Below, piece by piece: positions 11,428 through 22,960 of a stretch of 64,000 nt of DNA. A program made the translations under genes and the position numbers. This DNA comes from Metellina segmentata (Eukaryota > Arthropoda > Arachnida > Araneae > Tetragnathidae), in contig OX375874.1 in assembly GCA_947359465.1 (NCBI GenBank), forward strand, positions 98,397,441-98,461,440, read 5' to 3'. The notes below the pieces were generated by a model. That model was not told the origin of the DNA, ran no database searches, and saw only the letters and a program-made list of their open reading frames with translations. Each line of letters opens with the position of its first letter. The first letter of the stretch is position 1.

Positions 11428-11880
11428 TAAGGCACGTTGCACACATCCGATTTTTCAAAGTGCGGCGCCGCTGCCGTAACATAAGTACGGACTGAGATAC
11501 ATTAGATCCAATGGAGCAGTGCACACATGCCTCCAGTGCCGCTGGGGCGATGCACGTCCAACTTACGTGCAATTTGTACCACAGTTCCCCAAGGCGCCGC
11601 ACGGACGCCGCACATGAGTCTCCGTTCTGAAGTACCTTGTGTTTTCATAAACAAAGGGAATACATATAATATAATTAATAAATGGTTGCATTCAGTAACG
11701 TCTATTTTGTTTCAAAATATACCTTTTGTACACCAAGTAAGCGAAATAAACACGTTTTCTTCGATAGAATATCTATCGCAAATGGCGCGAAATGAGTTCG
11801 TGCGTCGTTTCACGGTTATGTGTGCATAGTCGGACTTCGGTGCCGCAGTGGCGCCGCACGTTGTAAAACCGGATGTGTGC
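11428..11880. mobile_element. Non-autonomous element with long GC-rich inverted termini
   Basis: GCACACATCCGATTTTTCAA followed by AGTGCGGCGCCGCTGC on the left (from about 11431) is mirrored by GCAGTGGCGCCGCACG, then TTGTAAAACCGGATGTGTGC on the right (11845-11880). That is about 36 bp with five mismatches. The GGCGCCGCAC and GTGCACACAT boxes recur inside (11514-11610), giving a dense subterminal repeat structure typical of non-autonomous DNA transposons. No transposase and no clear target duplication, so the superfamily is open. Its GC-rich ends contrast with the AT-rich surroundings. Confidence 0.65.
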
Positions 11881-11899
11881 ACCGGGTTTAAAGGTGCTA

Positions 11900-12706
11900 T
11901 TCCTATAACGCGTCTGACGCATGCGGCTGACACAGTGCGTCTATTGCATTACGGCTGGAGCATAGTTGGAGCTTCCGTAGCTGATGCATTGTGAGAAACA
12001 GTTCCATAATCGTCCCGACTTAAACATATCACAGCACTTTCAATACTAAACAGATATTCATATTTATAGCTCATTTTAAAGAACAGTTTGTTTATTTTAA
12101 AGTGATGTATTACCTATAAAAATCGGTTGGGGAATGATGTAATTGACCCCAATGTATCCGTAACGTCCCAGTGTAGCAGTGCTCAGCGTCAGACACGCTA
12201 TAAGAATTGCACCTTTAAAAAGAGCAAGAGTAAGGTTTTCGCTCGGTATATATAATATAGTATGGCGTCATGCACACCTGATCCTTGCAAACAGAAGCGA
12301 GTGAGTCTGTATAGATTCATTCACTATTATTAACACTCAGCATAGAAACAAGGAGACAAACAACAAAGGGACAAAACATCAAAAAGAGATTTTTTGAAAA
12401 TTAGTTAGCATTAAATCAGTCTTTAAGCTTTGAAGTGAATCACTCACTTGCCTTCCAGTACCTCTGAAAAATGTCTCCCGATAAGTTTGGCCAAACCCAA
12501 GGTGGCTGGAGTCTGTTTCGTCACTACCTACACATAGGACGCCAATTGGAACTGTTGAAAATTTTGAATCTATGCAAGTGCTTGATTTGGAAGTCATGTC
12601 CAGTCTTTATCTGAAGACAGCAACATCTAAGACTCTTCGAGATGCTGTTTTGGTTGTTGGTTGGTGTGTTACAGGTGGTGGTTGATATGATGTAGGGGTG
12701 GTTGGA
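11900..12706. other. Nothing recognised
   Basis: Short open frames only (for example 12379-12597 minus). No motif, repeat or RNA gene identified. Confidence 0.35.
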
Positions 12707-12733
12707 GTGTGTGTGTGTGTGTGTGTGTGTGTG
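12707..12733. repeat. (GT)n microsatellite, 27 bp
   Basis: An uninterrupted GT run. On the minus strand it reads as a run of alternating His-Thr codons inside a spurious open frame. Confidence 0.95.
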
Positions 12734-12966
12734 ATATAGGTAGGGATAGTTATATGCAGTAGAATGTACTTCCTCTATATGTATTTCAAACGTGACGTCA
12801 TATGACTTGTGTTGCCAATTTCCAAAGAACGAATTCAGATATGATACATTAATGCTAAATATTATGTTTGTATTGAACGTTGTAAACCAGAACAGAACTG
12901 AGATATAAAACATAATCAGCTTTCTATGACTTCTTGGATTAGAATATTGTTAGTCATTATAGTTAA

Positions 12967-13687
12967 GGGGGTCCGGGACACATTGAAAAAAATATTTTAT
13001 TAATTAATTTAGAATTTAGAATTTTTTTGTACTGATTACCCATCTAACTAATAAACAAAATCACAACACAAAATGTTTCCTAAAGTTAAAAAAAATTTTT
13101 AATTAAAATTTTTTGAAAAAAAGAGGGGTCATTTTAAATTGCTAAAACTCAAAATATCCTTGATCAATTTTCAAAATTCTTGCAGTAAATTATTCACAAA
13201 TTTATAAACTTTAATTTTGATTCAGCAATTTAAAAAATATTAATTTAATAATAAAAAAAATATTTAAACGAAAAATTTTGAAAATTTTAAGGTACTTAAA
13301 AAAAAAAAAGTCATATTTTTAAAGTAAATATTTGTTTTAAATTTGCTGAATCAAAATTAAAGTATAATGTTTTAAAAATATATATTCCAAATTTCAACCC
13401 TTAAACTTTATCGGTTTTCGACTTATAGCAATTTGAATACAGGAAATCTTGAAATAATGTATCATGGAGAAAAACGCATTTAAAGTTTTAAAGACAGATG
13501 TTGTTGCCATGACAACAACTGTCAAGAGTGTTAGATTTTCAAAACAACGCACCACAAAAATTATTATATCTCTAGTTCTAATTAAGATAGAAACATGATT
13601 TAGACGTCATTTTAAGCGGAAAACACAGAGAATTTCTTAAATAATAAAAAAAATTTCGAAAAATTGACGATTTTTGTGTTCCGGACC
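12967..13687 (+). mobile_element. TTAA-flanked non-autonomous element A, copy 1
   Basis: Begins GGGGGTCCGGGACACA directly after TTAA (12963-12966). Its right end, TGTGTTCCGGACC, is the inverted counterpart. The body is very AT-rich, with no coding frame. It aligns along its length with copy 2 at 31347-32000; shared boxes include GAAAAAAAGAGGGGTCATTT-like and GTTGCCATGACAACAACTGT. The right TTAA reads TCAA here because element B was inserted in it. TTAA duplication is characteristic of the piggyBac superfamily, but the G-rich ends are not canonical for it. Confidence 0.78.
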
Positions 13688-13691
13688 TCAA

Positions 13692-14410
13692 AGTGCCTGC
13701 CTACGATCGGAGACCTTTTTTTTAAATATTTCAAAAATTGACTTGTTATGTGCATTATACTATCAAATACATCTAAAAACTATAAATAATATATAAAATA
13801 GCTATACATGTTTTTTTAATTTTCATTTTTTGCAAAAAAATAAACAAAAAATCTCAATAAATTAGCAATTTCGCAGAACAACAAAACTTAAATTCGAATT
13901 AAGATATTCTATTTTTGTAAATTGTATTGTATTATCAAAACCCTCATCTGGGATCTCTACCCATTTTATAACTGAAACTTTGTATTAAAAAAGCTTATGC
14001 AAATAAACCTTTCGATATAGAAAAAAATCATCAAAAATGATTACAACTTCATACTTATGTAATCAAAAACTAAAAAATAATGCATAAACAATTAAAATAA
14101 AGGTAGGTTACCTGAATTGAACCCTTTAAAATATTCTACCAAAGTTTAAAATTATTTGAAGCATAATGTTACGAGTTATGATGTTGTGCGGGAGAGCAAA
14201 ATGTAAAAACATCCGTTAGCAGAACACTACTTACGGTTTGAAAATCTGTCAACATACTAATATTAAAAGTTCTGAAACTAGAGTTCTAAGTAAGAGATAA
14301 ACCAAATTTCAACTGATTTGGAAAGCTAAGAAACTATACTTTCAAAGTTAGGCAAAATTAAAAAATAGTATTTTACTCCACAAATGCGGTTTTATAGGTA
14401 GGCAGGCACC
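13692..14410. mobile_element. TTAA-flanked non-autonomous element B
   Basis: Inverted ends AGTGCCTGCCTAC (13692-13704) and GTAGGCAGGCACC (14398-14410) match at 12 of 13 positions. Right flank TTAA at 14411-14414; left flank TCAA at 13688-13691, one change from TTAA. The 719-bp body is AT-rich and non-coding. Removing A and B joins GTCATTATAG-TTAA-AACAG, which matches the neighbouring tandem-repeat unit GTCATTATAATTAAAGCAG. That confirms the insertion points. Confidence 0.75.
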
Positions 14411-14750
14411 TTAAAACAGACGTACTCCGTTAGTCTGTACGAGTATGTAATGCCCATATTAAATGCTACGAAATACAATAGAACTCGGGTATATAACACA
14501 ATCAGTTTTCTGTTTACTTACTACTTGGATTAGAATATATATTGTTAGAGTCATTATAATTAAAGCAGTCGTATTCCGTTAGTCCATTCATGCACGTAAT
14601 GCTCGTATTAAATGTTACGATCCGAAATAAAACCTAGGTATAAAACGCAATATGTTTCTATTTACTTCCAACGTGGACCATAATACAGTTAGAGTCGCCA
14701 TAATTAAAGCAGACTTACTCCATTAGTCCGTTCGTGTACATAATGCGTGA

Positions 14751-15265
14751 ACATCCATCATGGTAGAATGAGCAAAGTGACATATAGACGAAATGAAACT
14801 TCAGAATCTCAGTGAACTCATTTGCGCTTCACCAAATGCAAACACTTCACGCGAGGGAAACGTGCAACTTGAGAGAACTTTTGTGAGCATTAAATACTTA
14901 TGCGTCCAACCACTCGTGGTAATCGAGTGGCTGGCACGACATTTCTGCATCGTCTCAAGATGTTCGTAATGGACATAATGGACAATAGAAAGCCAGATTG
15001 CCGAATTGGATCTTAACGCGGCGCAGAATCATGCGTTCTTAAGCGCGATTGTTGGACATTCATAAAACGCACCTGTTTCCATTTATAGAAAATGTCGATC
15101 CCTGCCTTACACACGATGCGGCAAAAATTGATTTGGGAATACATCGACGGCTTATGCGTCAGAGAACATTACGTGGCCAGACAATTTAGAGCTTTAAAAT
15201 AAAAGCATAGCTTTTAATAGTTTTTTACGTGTTTTTTTAAGGTAGGTCGCTATTTTAACTAAAGT
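14751..15265. other. Nothing recognised
   Basis: No open frame of note, no repeat. Confidence 0.35.
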
Positions 15266-15269
15266 CGTG

Positions 15270-15530
15270 CTGAGGAAAAACAACTGGTTATTGGCTACTA
15301 ACTGGGATTAGATCCGAGGACAACAGCAATAATTTCGAGCTAAGGTCAGATTACGAGGACACACCTGAGCTACCTCCTCACTCTCGAAACTTCCACACCA
15401 CGCCAACATGAGGAATTTTAAGACCATGGCATACTTCAAGTGCACCAGCTCCCTCTGAATCACGAACTCTCAACTCTCCGGTTGCTAATCCGTTATTCTA
15501 CAAACCGGGCTACAGCGGCCCAACAAGTAT
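15270..15530 (-). mobile_element. SINE-related fragment (type 2 body)
   Basis: Shares the order TATTGGCTACTA, GATCCGAGGACAACA, AATTTCGAG, GGTCAGATTACGAGGACACACCTGAG, AACTTCCACACCACGCCAAC and GTGCACCAGC with the full SINE at 44909-45233, same orientation. The outer part from about 15450 (CCGGTTGCTAATCCGTTATT) differs from the usual tRNA-like head, so this copy has another head or has been rearranged. Confidence 0.6.
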
Positions 15531-15734
15531 ATAGGATGGAATGGTGAAAAAGAGGGTTACGCCCTTGATGCTTTCATCTCAATATTTTGATCTTCAGATA
15601 GAAACATAAATTATGTATTTGTGATGTCGGACATTGGTAGCCTTGTTGGAAGAGTAATGATAAGACTTAAGTATATGGTACATACAATAAATAAAGAGTC
15701 ATGCTCACCTGTGACAACATCAGTTCTTTTTATT
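15531..15734. other. Nothing recognised
   Basis: Short spacer between SINE and mariner debris. Confidence 0.3.
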
Positions 15735-16080
15735 CAAAAATATTGACCCTGTTGGTTCAAGCATTTATCTCACTGTGACACTAGGTGGTATATTCCCCTC
15801 TCATACAAAGTCTTCGGTTGCTGCAAGAACCAATTTCAAACCTTCTCCTGCACTTCATCGTCCGACTGAAATCTTCTTCCACGTAAATGTTTGCGAGTTC
15901 TCCAAATGCATGAAAATCGCAGGGAGATAGGTCATGACCGTAAGGGGGATGGTTTAGGACCTCCCTCTAAATTTTACAGCATTTGCTGTATGGGGACGGG
16001 CGTTATCATGTAAGACAATAACGCCGCGAGACAGTTTGCCAGGCCTTTTTGATTTGATTGCCTTTTGAAAATTGGTAAGT
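15735..16080 (-). pseudogene. Mariner-type transposase fragment, inactivated
   Basis: Read leftward from 16080, the conceptual translation runs NFQKAIKSKRPGKLSRGVI, then VLHDNARPHTANAVK (second catalytic Asp in HDN). After a deletion and frameshift it continues HDLSPCDFHAF and RRFQSDDEVQEKV...NWFLQQPKTLYERGI, ending VSQ-stop-DKCLNQQGQYF. These are the mariner catalytic motif and C-terminal tail, the family represented in the human SETMAR fusion. The N-terminal DNA-binding domain is not visible, and at least two stops and one frameshift are present. No inverted ends were found, so only this part of the element remains. Confidence 0.75.
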
Positions 16081-16599
16081 GTCTCTTGATAACAGGCTGT
16101 GGCAACTTAGCCACACATCTCCAGATAATCCCTATGAAAGGGAATTTGTAACGCGCGTCTTCCCTACCCGATGGGGAATTCGTCAGATTGGCTTGGAACG
16201 TGGTAACAGAAAGACCAAGTCGGAATGAACCTATTCCATTCTCTTTGTGTTTCATCGTCTTTGTGTCAGTGTTCTTTCTTGTAAATAAATAGATGTTCAA
16301 AATTAAAATGAACTCGATGTAATAGTTATTACGCCACACAGGCTGTGAATTTCCGTTCCTCTACATCTTTCTGCTGTAAGGAATCGCACTATGTATCATT
16401 CTTCCTCTTTGGATGCTTCCATTTCAACATGAAATGCGTTCTGAACCGGCGCTGGATCTCGTTTACCTCACCTTTTCACCACAAGCCGCGACACACACGC
16501 ACTCTTGCGTCAATAACCGTGCGGAATGGTTTCTGCATTAGTTCGCCGTGTTTCCCCTACAATACTGCCAAATTTTAAAAAGCCGATCTGCGGTAACTG
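16081..16599. other. Unassigned; flanks mariner debris
   Basis: Open frames at 15974-16339 (minus) and 16345-16578 (plus) have no recognisable domain. Part may be a decayed upstream portion of the mariner copy, but I could not align it. Confidence 0.3.
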
Positions 16600-17860
16600 G
16601 CTCAGGCCAATACCTCCTAGAGATAAGAAAGCCGAACCACTACGTCACTAGAAAGTAGTGACGTCACAAAAATTAGGCGATGATAGGAACGCACTGGTTA
16701 CGAAGAAGCCTGAAATATCTACGTACACTGTGTGGTGAAAATTGAGGAAGGATTGTTTTTAACTTTTCATAAAGTTAGATTTTTGTTGAAGCATATTTTT
16801 AAGAACGCAAAGCAGTATTAATATATCTTTGAGTGTTCAGTTCCTCAACTACGAGGTAACTACAATGAAAAATCCCAAGTTTCAAGACTTCAGTTTCCCA
16901 TCTGATCCAGAGCTCGGAAGAAAATGGATATCGGCAATTCTGAGGAAGGATTATGTCTTAACTAACAATTTTAAAGTAAGTGAAGATATTTTTTTAAGTT
17001 GGCATTATATTCCGTAGTTTTATTATGATCGAAGCATATAGAAAACCTCATGAATTGAAAAAATATAAAGATAGTTTTGTGTGGTGACTTTTGTTTTTGA
17101 GTAAAAATATAACGTAATTTGTTAAAAGCCAGCAAGAACCCGGATTGGATATATGCAGTAAAAAGACTTGGTTGAAACTTGTACATGACTTATAAATGAT
17201 AAAGATATGGTAAATGATAAATAATTGAGTATATATAAAGTTACGGTTTAAAATGTATAAATCAATAATAGTGATAAAACAATACAGCAAAACATCTTAA
17301 TTGACTTTAATTATGATTAAAAAACATTTCGAACAAATAATGAACAAGCCTATTGCAGTATTATTTTGTTTATATATCCTAAACCTCTCCCATGTCATAA
17401 TATCAACTTGGAAAGTTTGCTGTTGAGTGACATGAATTTAATATTCATAGACAGTATTGAGATAAGAGTTGAAAAATAATAATTTTCATTGAGTAAAATG
17501 CATGTTTTGATCATTTGTAAGGCATTAATTTTGTAAAATACTCCATGTTTATGACAGTAGCCAATCAACAAAAATAGTAATAATGCAATTTTACTTTAAA
17601 AAAAATAAAAGCATATACATTGAGAGAAAATTTTGTCAAGTAATAATTCATAATTATCCTTCTGCGTCCTTCTGAAACTGTCTGGGGGAAGCTCTGCATT
17701 TCTGTATAGACATATCGCACCCTGGCAAGAAAAGTGACACAGCTCAAAATTGCAGAATTTGAGAAACATCACTTAAAGGATACTATAAAACATTGAAATA
17801 GTATAAGCTTTCTTTAAATTTTAGGTAAGTATTTATGGTGGTAACTTCTATTATATTCTA

Positions 17861-18664
17861 CAGGGTGTCCTAAAAGATCCTGTACTCCAACTTTAAAAAA
17901 ATTTATTGCCAGTGTTTTTTTTAATTATTGAATTTTATCGTCTGCATATTGTTTTATTGACTCTTTAATTTTTATCGTTTTTGCACTCAAGTTGTGCGAT
18001 AAAAGAGTTCCATGTCATTTTGTTCTTCATTGCAAGATAAATTTATCATGCATTCAGAGAATTGTCCTGTTTGAGGCTTATTTAGAATATAAATCGCATG
18101 AAAGATGTAAAGATTTTTGGCGACAGAAATATCCAAAGGATGCAATACTAAGTAAAGATACCCTGTATCAACTTATTCACCAATTTGTTGCATTATTAGA
18201 AGTGAATGAATGAGACTCTTGGTTCCAACAAGACGTTGCAACTTGCCATTCAAAATGTTTTGAAACAACCATGAGCATGCTTCAAGATTTTTTGGCGATC
18301 ACCTCGTCTCAATAAACCTTTGGCCATCTCGTTCCCTAAGCTGCACATTCCTGATTTTTTTCCTGTGGGGATATTTAAAGAACAAAGTTTATGAAGATAA
18401 TCACCAAGCAATAGGAAATCTGAAAATTGCCATTACTCAGCATCTTGAAACGTGTTTCTAAAAATATGAGCAAACTTCAGTCTTGCCTCCAAGAAAAAGA
18501 TGGAAATTTTGAACAATTATTGTAAACGTAAGTTCAAATTGTTTTTTTCTACGTTAGGTTGAAAATGCTTTTTGCCATTAGCATAAAAATTATTGTTTTG
18601 AAGTCTGTTGTTTTTGTATAGTAAATTTACGAATTGTCAGTACAGGAACTTTTAGGACACCCTG
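17861..18664 (+). mobile_element. Mariner-like element, 804 bp, nested in the P-like transposon
   Basis: Inverted ends start CAGGGTGTCCTAAAAG and match at 25 of 26 positions. TA abuts both (17859-17860 and 18665-18666). It sits between the two THAP-encoding exons, in what was presumably the first intron of the P-like gene, so it inserted after the P-like element did. Internally deleted relative to a full-length mariner (about 1.3 kb). Confidence 0.92.
17992..18525 (+). pseudogene. Mariner-type transposase remnant
   Basis: The first 73 codons (to 18213) include IQRIVLFEAYLEYKSHERCK and ALSKDTLYQLIHQF-like sequence resembling the N-terminal helix-turn-helix. A deletion then brings in DSWFQQDVATCHSKC, the second catalytic Asp region; further frames give PDFFLWGYLKNKVYEDNHQ, matching the PDFFLWGYLK signature that holds the third catalytic position, and a short C-terminal tail. 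Stops and frame changes occur throughout, and the first catalytic region is gone. Confidence 0.8.
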
Positions 18665-19548
18665 TATTTAATAGTAATATAGGGCACCTCATACATATTT
18701 TTCAATAACATAACATCAAAATTTTAATTTTTTGACTTCACTTTTCTAGCTGGGGTGCGATTTATGTGTGTTTGTGCGTTAGAAATTTAAATAAGAACTC
18801 TATTTTAAAATTATTACATAATTTTAGGATTCTGAACTTCACTTTGTCAAGTGACATCAGGTACGTCGCAGAAGAGTTCGACGAAAAAAAATGGAAGGAA
18901 AATTTGTTAGCCTTTGTAAGCCTCAGCTTCAAAAGGCAGCGATCCCCAGCATTTGGAAGGTGTTGAAATGATCAATGTGCCAACTTGCTATTCTGTATTA
19001 AAAAAAGAAAAGGGCATTTTATTTCTTATTATCTCAACGTCAGCACTAGTGTATCCTTGTCTGTAGTTGTTGATTCAGATTGTTTTATAAAAGCCTATAA
19101 AGAGAATGTTATGATCTCTGAAATTGGAAATTACAAACTTCCCTTTCATATTAATAACATCATTACTTTAGATTCCATTCTTTTGGAAACATCAAACCTG
19201 AATGCTCCAAATGGAGAAGGTAATGTTAAAAATATGTTTAGTTTAACGCAGAATGTACTGAAAGACTTATTAAAGTGTGTCGCAAGTGAAAGTCAAAGAT
19301 CATTATTGGGTTTGTTGCTGAACAATTATCACTTGCTGAAAATCACGAGAATCGAAATCGGTACAGTTCTGATTTCTTAATTTTAAACAGTTTGATCTTT
19401 ACCATATCCCCACACGCGTATCTATTTTTAAGAATTTGTGGATTTGTAATTATACCCCATCCTTCAACAGTAAAGAGACTGTTCAAAATTTAATGTTGAT
19501 CCCTAAACTGAAGGACTTGATAATAATTTTTTATTATATGCTTAGGAA

Positions 19549-20238
19549 AAGATTTTACACTTAAATGATGCTGACAAATATGTATCATTACTTATTGATG
19601 AAATTCATTTGAAAGCCTTTCTTGATTATAAGGGTGGTGATATTATTGGGGTATCCTATAACTGTGAGAAGGCAACTAATTCTGCTTATGTATTTATTAT
19701 GCAAAGTATAAAATCTAGTTATAAAGATGTTATACACATTTTACCTGTTAAGACAATTATTTTGAACATTCTTTATGATTTCTTGTTTAAAATTGTTATA
19801 GGTCTTGAACATCTTGGTTTTAAAGTTGGGTACATCATCAGTGACAATAATGCTATTAATCGCAAAGCTGTTTCTTTTTTTGCTTCCCCACCCAAATTGA
19901 GTATTTGTTATAATCATCCTGCTGACCCTTCAAAACCATTGTTTTCCATTATTGAACCTGTCCACATACTGAAATGTATTAGAAATAATTGGCTAAACCA
20001 AAAAAATTGTGGACAATGTATGTTTTATCCAATGTTTTACCAATTGGACAATAATTTATCGAATGCGGAACAAATCACAGGAAGATTAAAATCTGCCTCT
20101 CTCTTAACACTAAAACAGCTTCATGAAATTGAATCAAATGCTATTGTAAAATATGCTGATACACAAACAGCATTGTATCACACAAAGCGTGCAATATTAG
20201 AACAAACAACTTATTGTATAGAAGAGTTAAATTTTTAG
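19549..20238 (+). pseudogene. RNase-H-like core of the P-type transposase (longest intact exon)
   Basis: An uninterrupted 230-codon frame preceded by a plausible 3' splice site (TATATGCTTAG at 19535-19545). Visible motifs in order: SLLIDEIHLK (candidate first catalytic Asp), KVGYIISDNNAINRKAVSFF (second Asp region), then NHPADPSKPLF and EPVHILKCIRNNWLNQKN, the signature preceding the GTP-binding insertion in P/THAP9 transposases. The frame ends with LEQTTYCIEELNF. It is the best-preserved part of the gene and the natural query for a family search. It needs its neighbouring exons, which are broken, so it is unlikely to be functional alone. Confidence 0.85.
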
Positions 20239-21139
20239 TATATATTAACTGCAAACTGATTAATTAGAAGACTGTTTTGGCAGTTATCGCCAGCTAGCAG
20301 GTGCCCAGTATAATATAAATTTGACAGAATTCTTTAAAACTGAAAAAAAATTAGAATTATATCTCTTCTTCCATTATGGTTAAGCTAAAAAAAATGGTGA
20401 AATTGATATTGGTATTTCAGATGTGAAAGATGTAGTTGAAGTTGAAAATTTGGGGGAATAAATTCAATTTTTGGGTAAAATTAATGTTTGTAACTCTGAT
20501 ATTTCTGACTTGAATGACACTATTCTTGCTATTGTGTTTGTAGCTGGCTATTGTGTTCATTCTCTTTCAAAAACCATCAACTGTTTATCTTGTAAAGCTC
20601 AATTATCTGTTGATAGTTCTTGTTGTCTGTTGAGAACTTGAATTCATTCTTATTTATATAGATATGTGTATGTATAATTAAGTTCCATGTTATGCTTTGA
20701 TCAAAAATCTAGATCGAGGTGGATTGAAGTATCCAATTAATGATGTAATTACCAAAGTATATACAATTACATAATTGTATCTTTGTTATTATCCACAGAC
20801 TTTGAAAATTGTTGACTTTCAAAATAAGAGAAATGTTGTATGTAATATCACGTCAAATGTTTTGAACTTGTCAGAAATTTTCCTGCCAGTTGAAACTTGC
20901 GACAAAAGTCAATTCTGAAAAAATCAACAAACATATTTTTGAAGAACTGATGCAAAATAATAAATGATTTGTGCTAGTTTTGTCTGCTAAAGATAAAAAA
21001 GGCCTAAAAATCCCAAAATGACAAATTTCCTAAAGATAGAAAAATTCAAACTCTAACAAATCTAATTATTTAAAGGTAACTGTGGATGTTTTTTATTGCA
21101 ATGTGGTGTTGGCAGATATGCTATGTAAATTCATTAAAA

Positions 21140-22960
21140 TGAATAATTTATTGTATTGATTTTTATGCTATGATAATTTTATGTTTAATAAAGATAATTA
21201 AATTTATTTTTCTAGTGTCCTATTATTTTTTTGCTTTCAGTGAGTGAACTTTAGAAATTCTAAAATAAATTTCTTACCATAGTATTCAATATGTTATCAA
21301 TATGGTACATTGGAAATGACTGGTTGATATAATTCTATATTAATTTGTTAGCTCAATGATTTTCATGTATGATAATAATGTACTAATCACTATATGCTTA
21401 AAGTTAATCCATTATTGGAATTGAATTTTCATGTCAAGTTATATGTATATAGGACAATTCCACGGTAACTTACATTTAGACAAATATACTGATCTTGAAG
21501 TGTAAATATATTAGCAAAAAATAATAGAAAACAAAATATTTACTTGAATTGTTCAACAAACTAGTAAAAAGCTAAACTTTGATAAGAATGTTATTAATTT
21601 GCTGATATTTTTAAGTCCACAGAATTAAATTTACTGTAATAACTTGTGTTACAGTAAAGAGGAATAACAGAAAAGGTTCATGAACATTTGAATAAAATTC
21701 TGTTTTGTTCAACATGATATAGTTTGAAAAGTATATACATTAATTCTAAAGCCTTTCATAATTGTAGTCATGCAAATTTTTTAAAACTGTCATTCATCAA
21801 TTAAATTTAATTAAAAAAAATTTAAGTAACAGACGTAACATTTCATTTTTCCAAAATTTTATTCTAATGGCTAAATTTTCATTACAATAAATCAAATACA
21901 ATCACGATGAATCAAAACCATAGAACTCCAGTCTTTTTAAGCCCAAAATTATGTAAAATATATCTTATTTTATTTTTTCAAGTTTTTACTTTTCAGCATG
22001 GAATTACCCTAATATATCATGGGTGTTCACTAATTCTTGCATACAGGATTTACTTCTCCAGCCTCCTTTTTCAAAAGTTAAGGCAAAATATTTTTTAAAT
22101 AGTTGACACAATATAAAAGGGACTATATGGATATATTGGTCAAAAAATATTATGCAATTGACATTGGAGATACCCGATATATGCATCCATCCTCCAAGTT
22201 AAATATAAATAGTTTTCAAATGCTTCTAATTGAAAAAAAATTATCTGATCAACTTCTATAGTTATGTTTTTTAATTACCTAAAAAAAAAGCATTAATACT
22301 AAACTCGTCATTTTTTAAATTCCATTAACAAGGAAATTATTTTTTTAGCAAACTCATTTGAATAATGGATTTACTAAATGTTACTATCATAATTTAGCTT
22401 TTCTTTGTGTAAAATGTATCATATTGTCGCTATACACGTAGATACAATAATTTATCAACAGGTCCTAGAACCCAACAAAAATAGCCCTGGAAAATTTTAA
22501 CCTTTCTTATGAATAACCGAAAATTAATCTAAATTAAAAATATATTTATATGGCTGCATTTATCAAGGATGATGGGTATTCTTCAAAATTTATTTTTCCC
22601 ACAGATGTCTCAGAATTTTTTAATCATTGCCTATTAAATATAATTTAAACTGTCAATTTGATTTTGTATCCATAATTAATTTAAACTCTTAATTTCACTG
22701 GGTCGCATTTATTTCCTCCCGTAACTTTCCAGATATTCAATGAAGCATCGCAAACATTACTATTTATATTTTAACCTTCTGAACGTTGCTTTGTCATATT
22801 TTATTGTTTCGCACAATTATAAATTGTATATCTATATATTTCTTCCCCTGCTTTCAATTTCATTTCATTATGCTACTTTAAGCTGACAAATTCCAATAAC
22901 TAAATAATTCGTTGAATGAAGTCGGAACTCGCTGATAAACAAACGCTCAACAATGATGTT
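21140..22960 (+). other. 3' non-coding part of the P-like element
   Basis: About 1.8 kb of AT-rich sequence between the last recognisable transposase block and the right inverted end. Open frames at 21907-22098 (plus) and 22004-22186 (minus) have no motifs. Its length, unlike the compact Drosophila P, suggests further old insertions that I could not delimit. Confidence 0.45.

Larger units (their letters stand above)
12840..14750. repeat. ~146-bp tandem repeat, split by two transposon insertions
   Basis: Boxes recur in order: TTACTTACTACTTGGATTAG / ATGACTTCTTGGATTAG; GTCATTATAATTAAAGCAG / GTCATTATAGTTAA; then TACTCCGTTAGTC, TATTCCGTTAGTCC and TACTCCATTAGTCC. The CAG-TACTCC junctions fall at 14417, 14566 and 14710, a period of 144-149 bp. 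A further partial unit lies at 12840-12966. It resumes at 14411 after 1.44 kb of inserted sequence. Confidence 0.75.
16820..21135 (+). pseudogene. P-element/THAP9-like transposase pseudogene, multi-exon
   Basis: Pieces occur in family order. 16833-16980: first half of a THAP zinc finger (ECSVPQLRGNYNEKSQ then, after a frameshift, FSFPSDPELGRKWISAI...NFKV), ending at a GTAAGT donor; the second zinc-binding Cys position reads Leu. 18827-18965: second THAP half (NFTLSSDIRYVAEEFDEK, frameshift, KPQLQKAAIPSIWK). 18985-19510: linker and RYSSDFLILNSLIFTISPHA...PHPSTVKRLF, the conserved P-transposase block. 19549-20238: RNase-H-like core. 20480-20720: NDTILAIVFVAGYCVHSLSK and LDRGGLKYPINDVITK, the C-terminal block. 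20930-21135: decayed tail. Many stops and shifts separate them. The working family member is a nuclear, GTP-dependent cut-and-paste transposase. Confidence 0.88.

Noticed and set aside
12524..12913. 129-codon minus-strand gene
   Set aside because: Contains the GT microsatellite (His-Thr run) and no recognisable domain.
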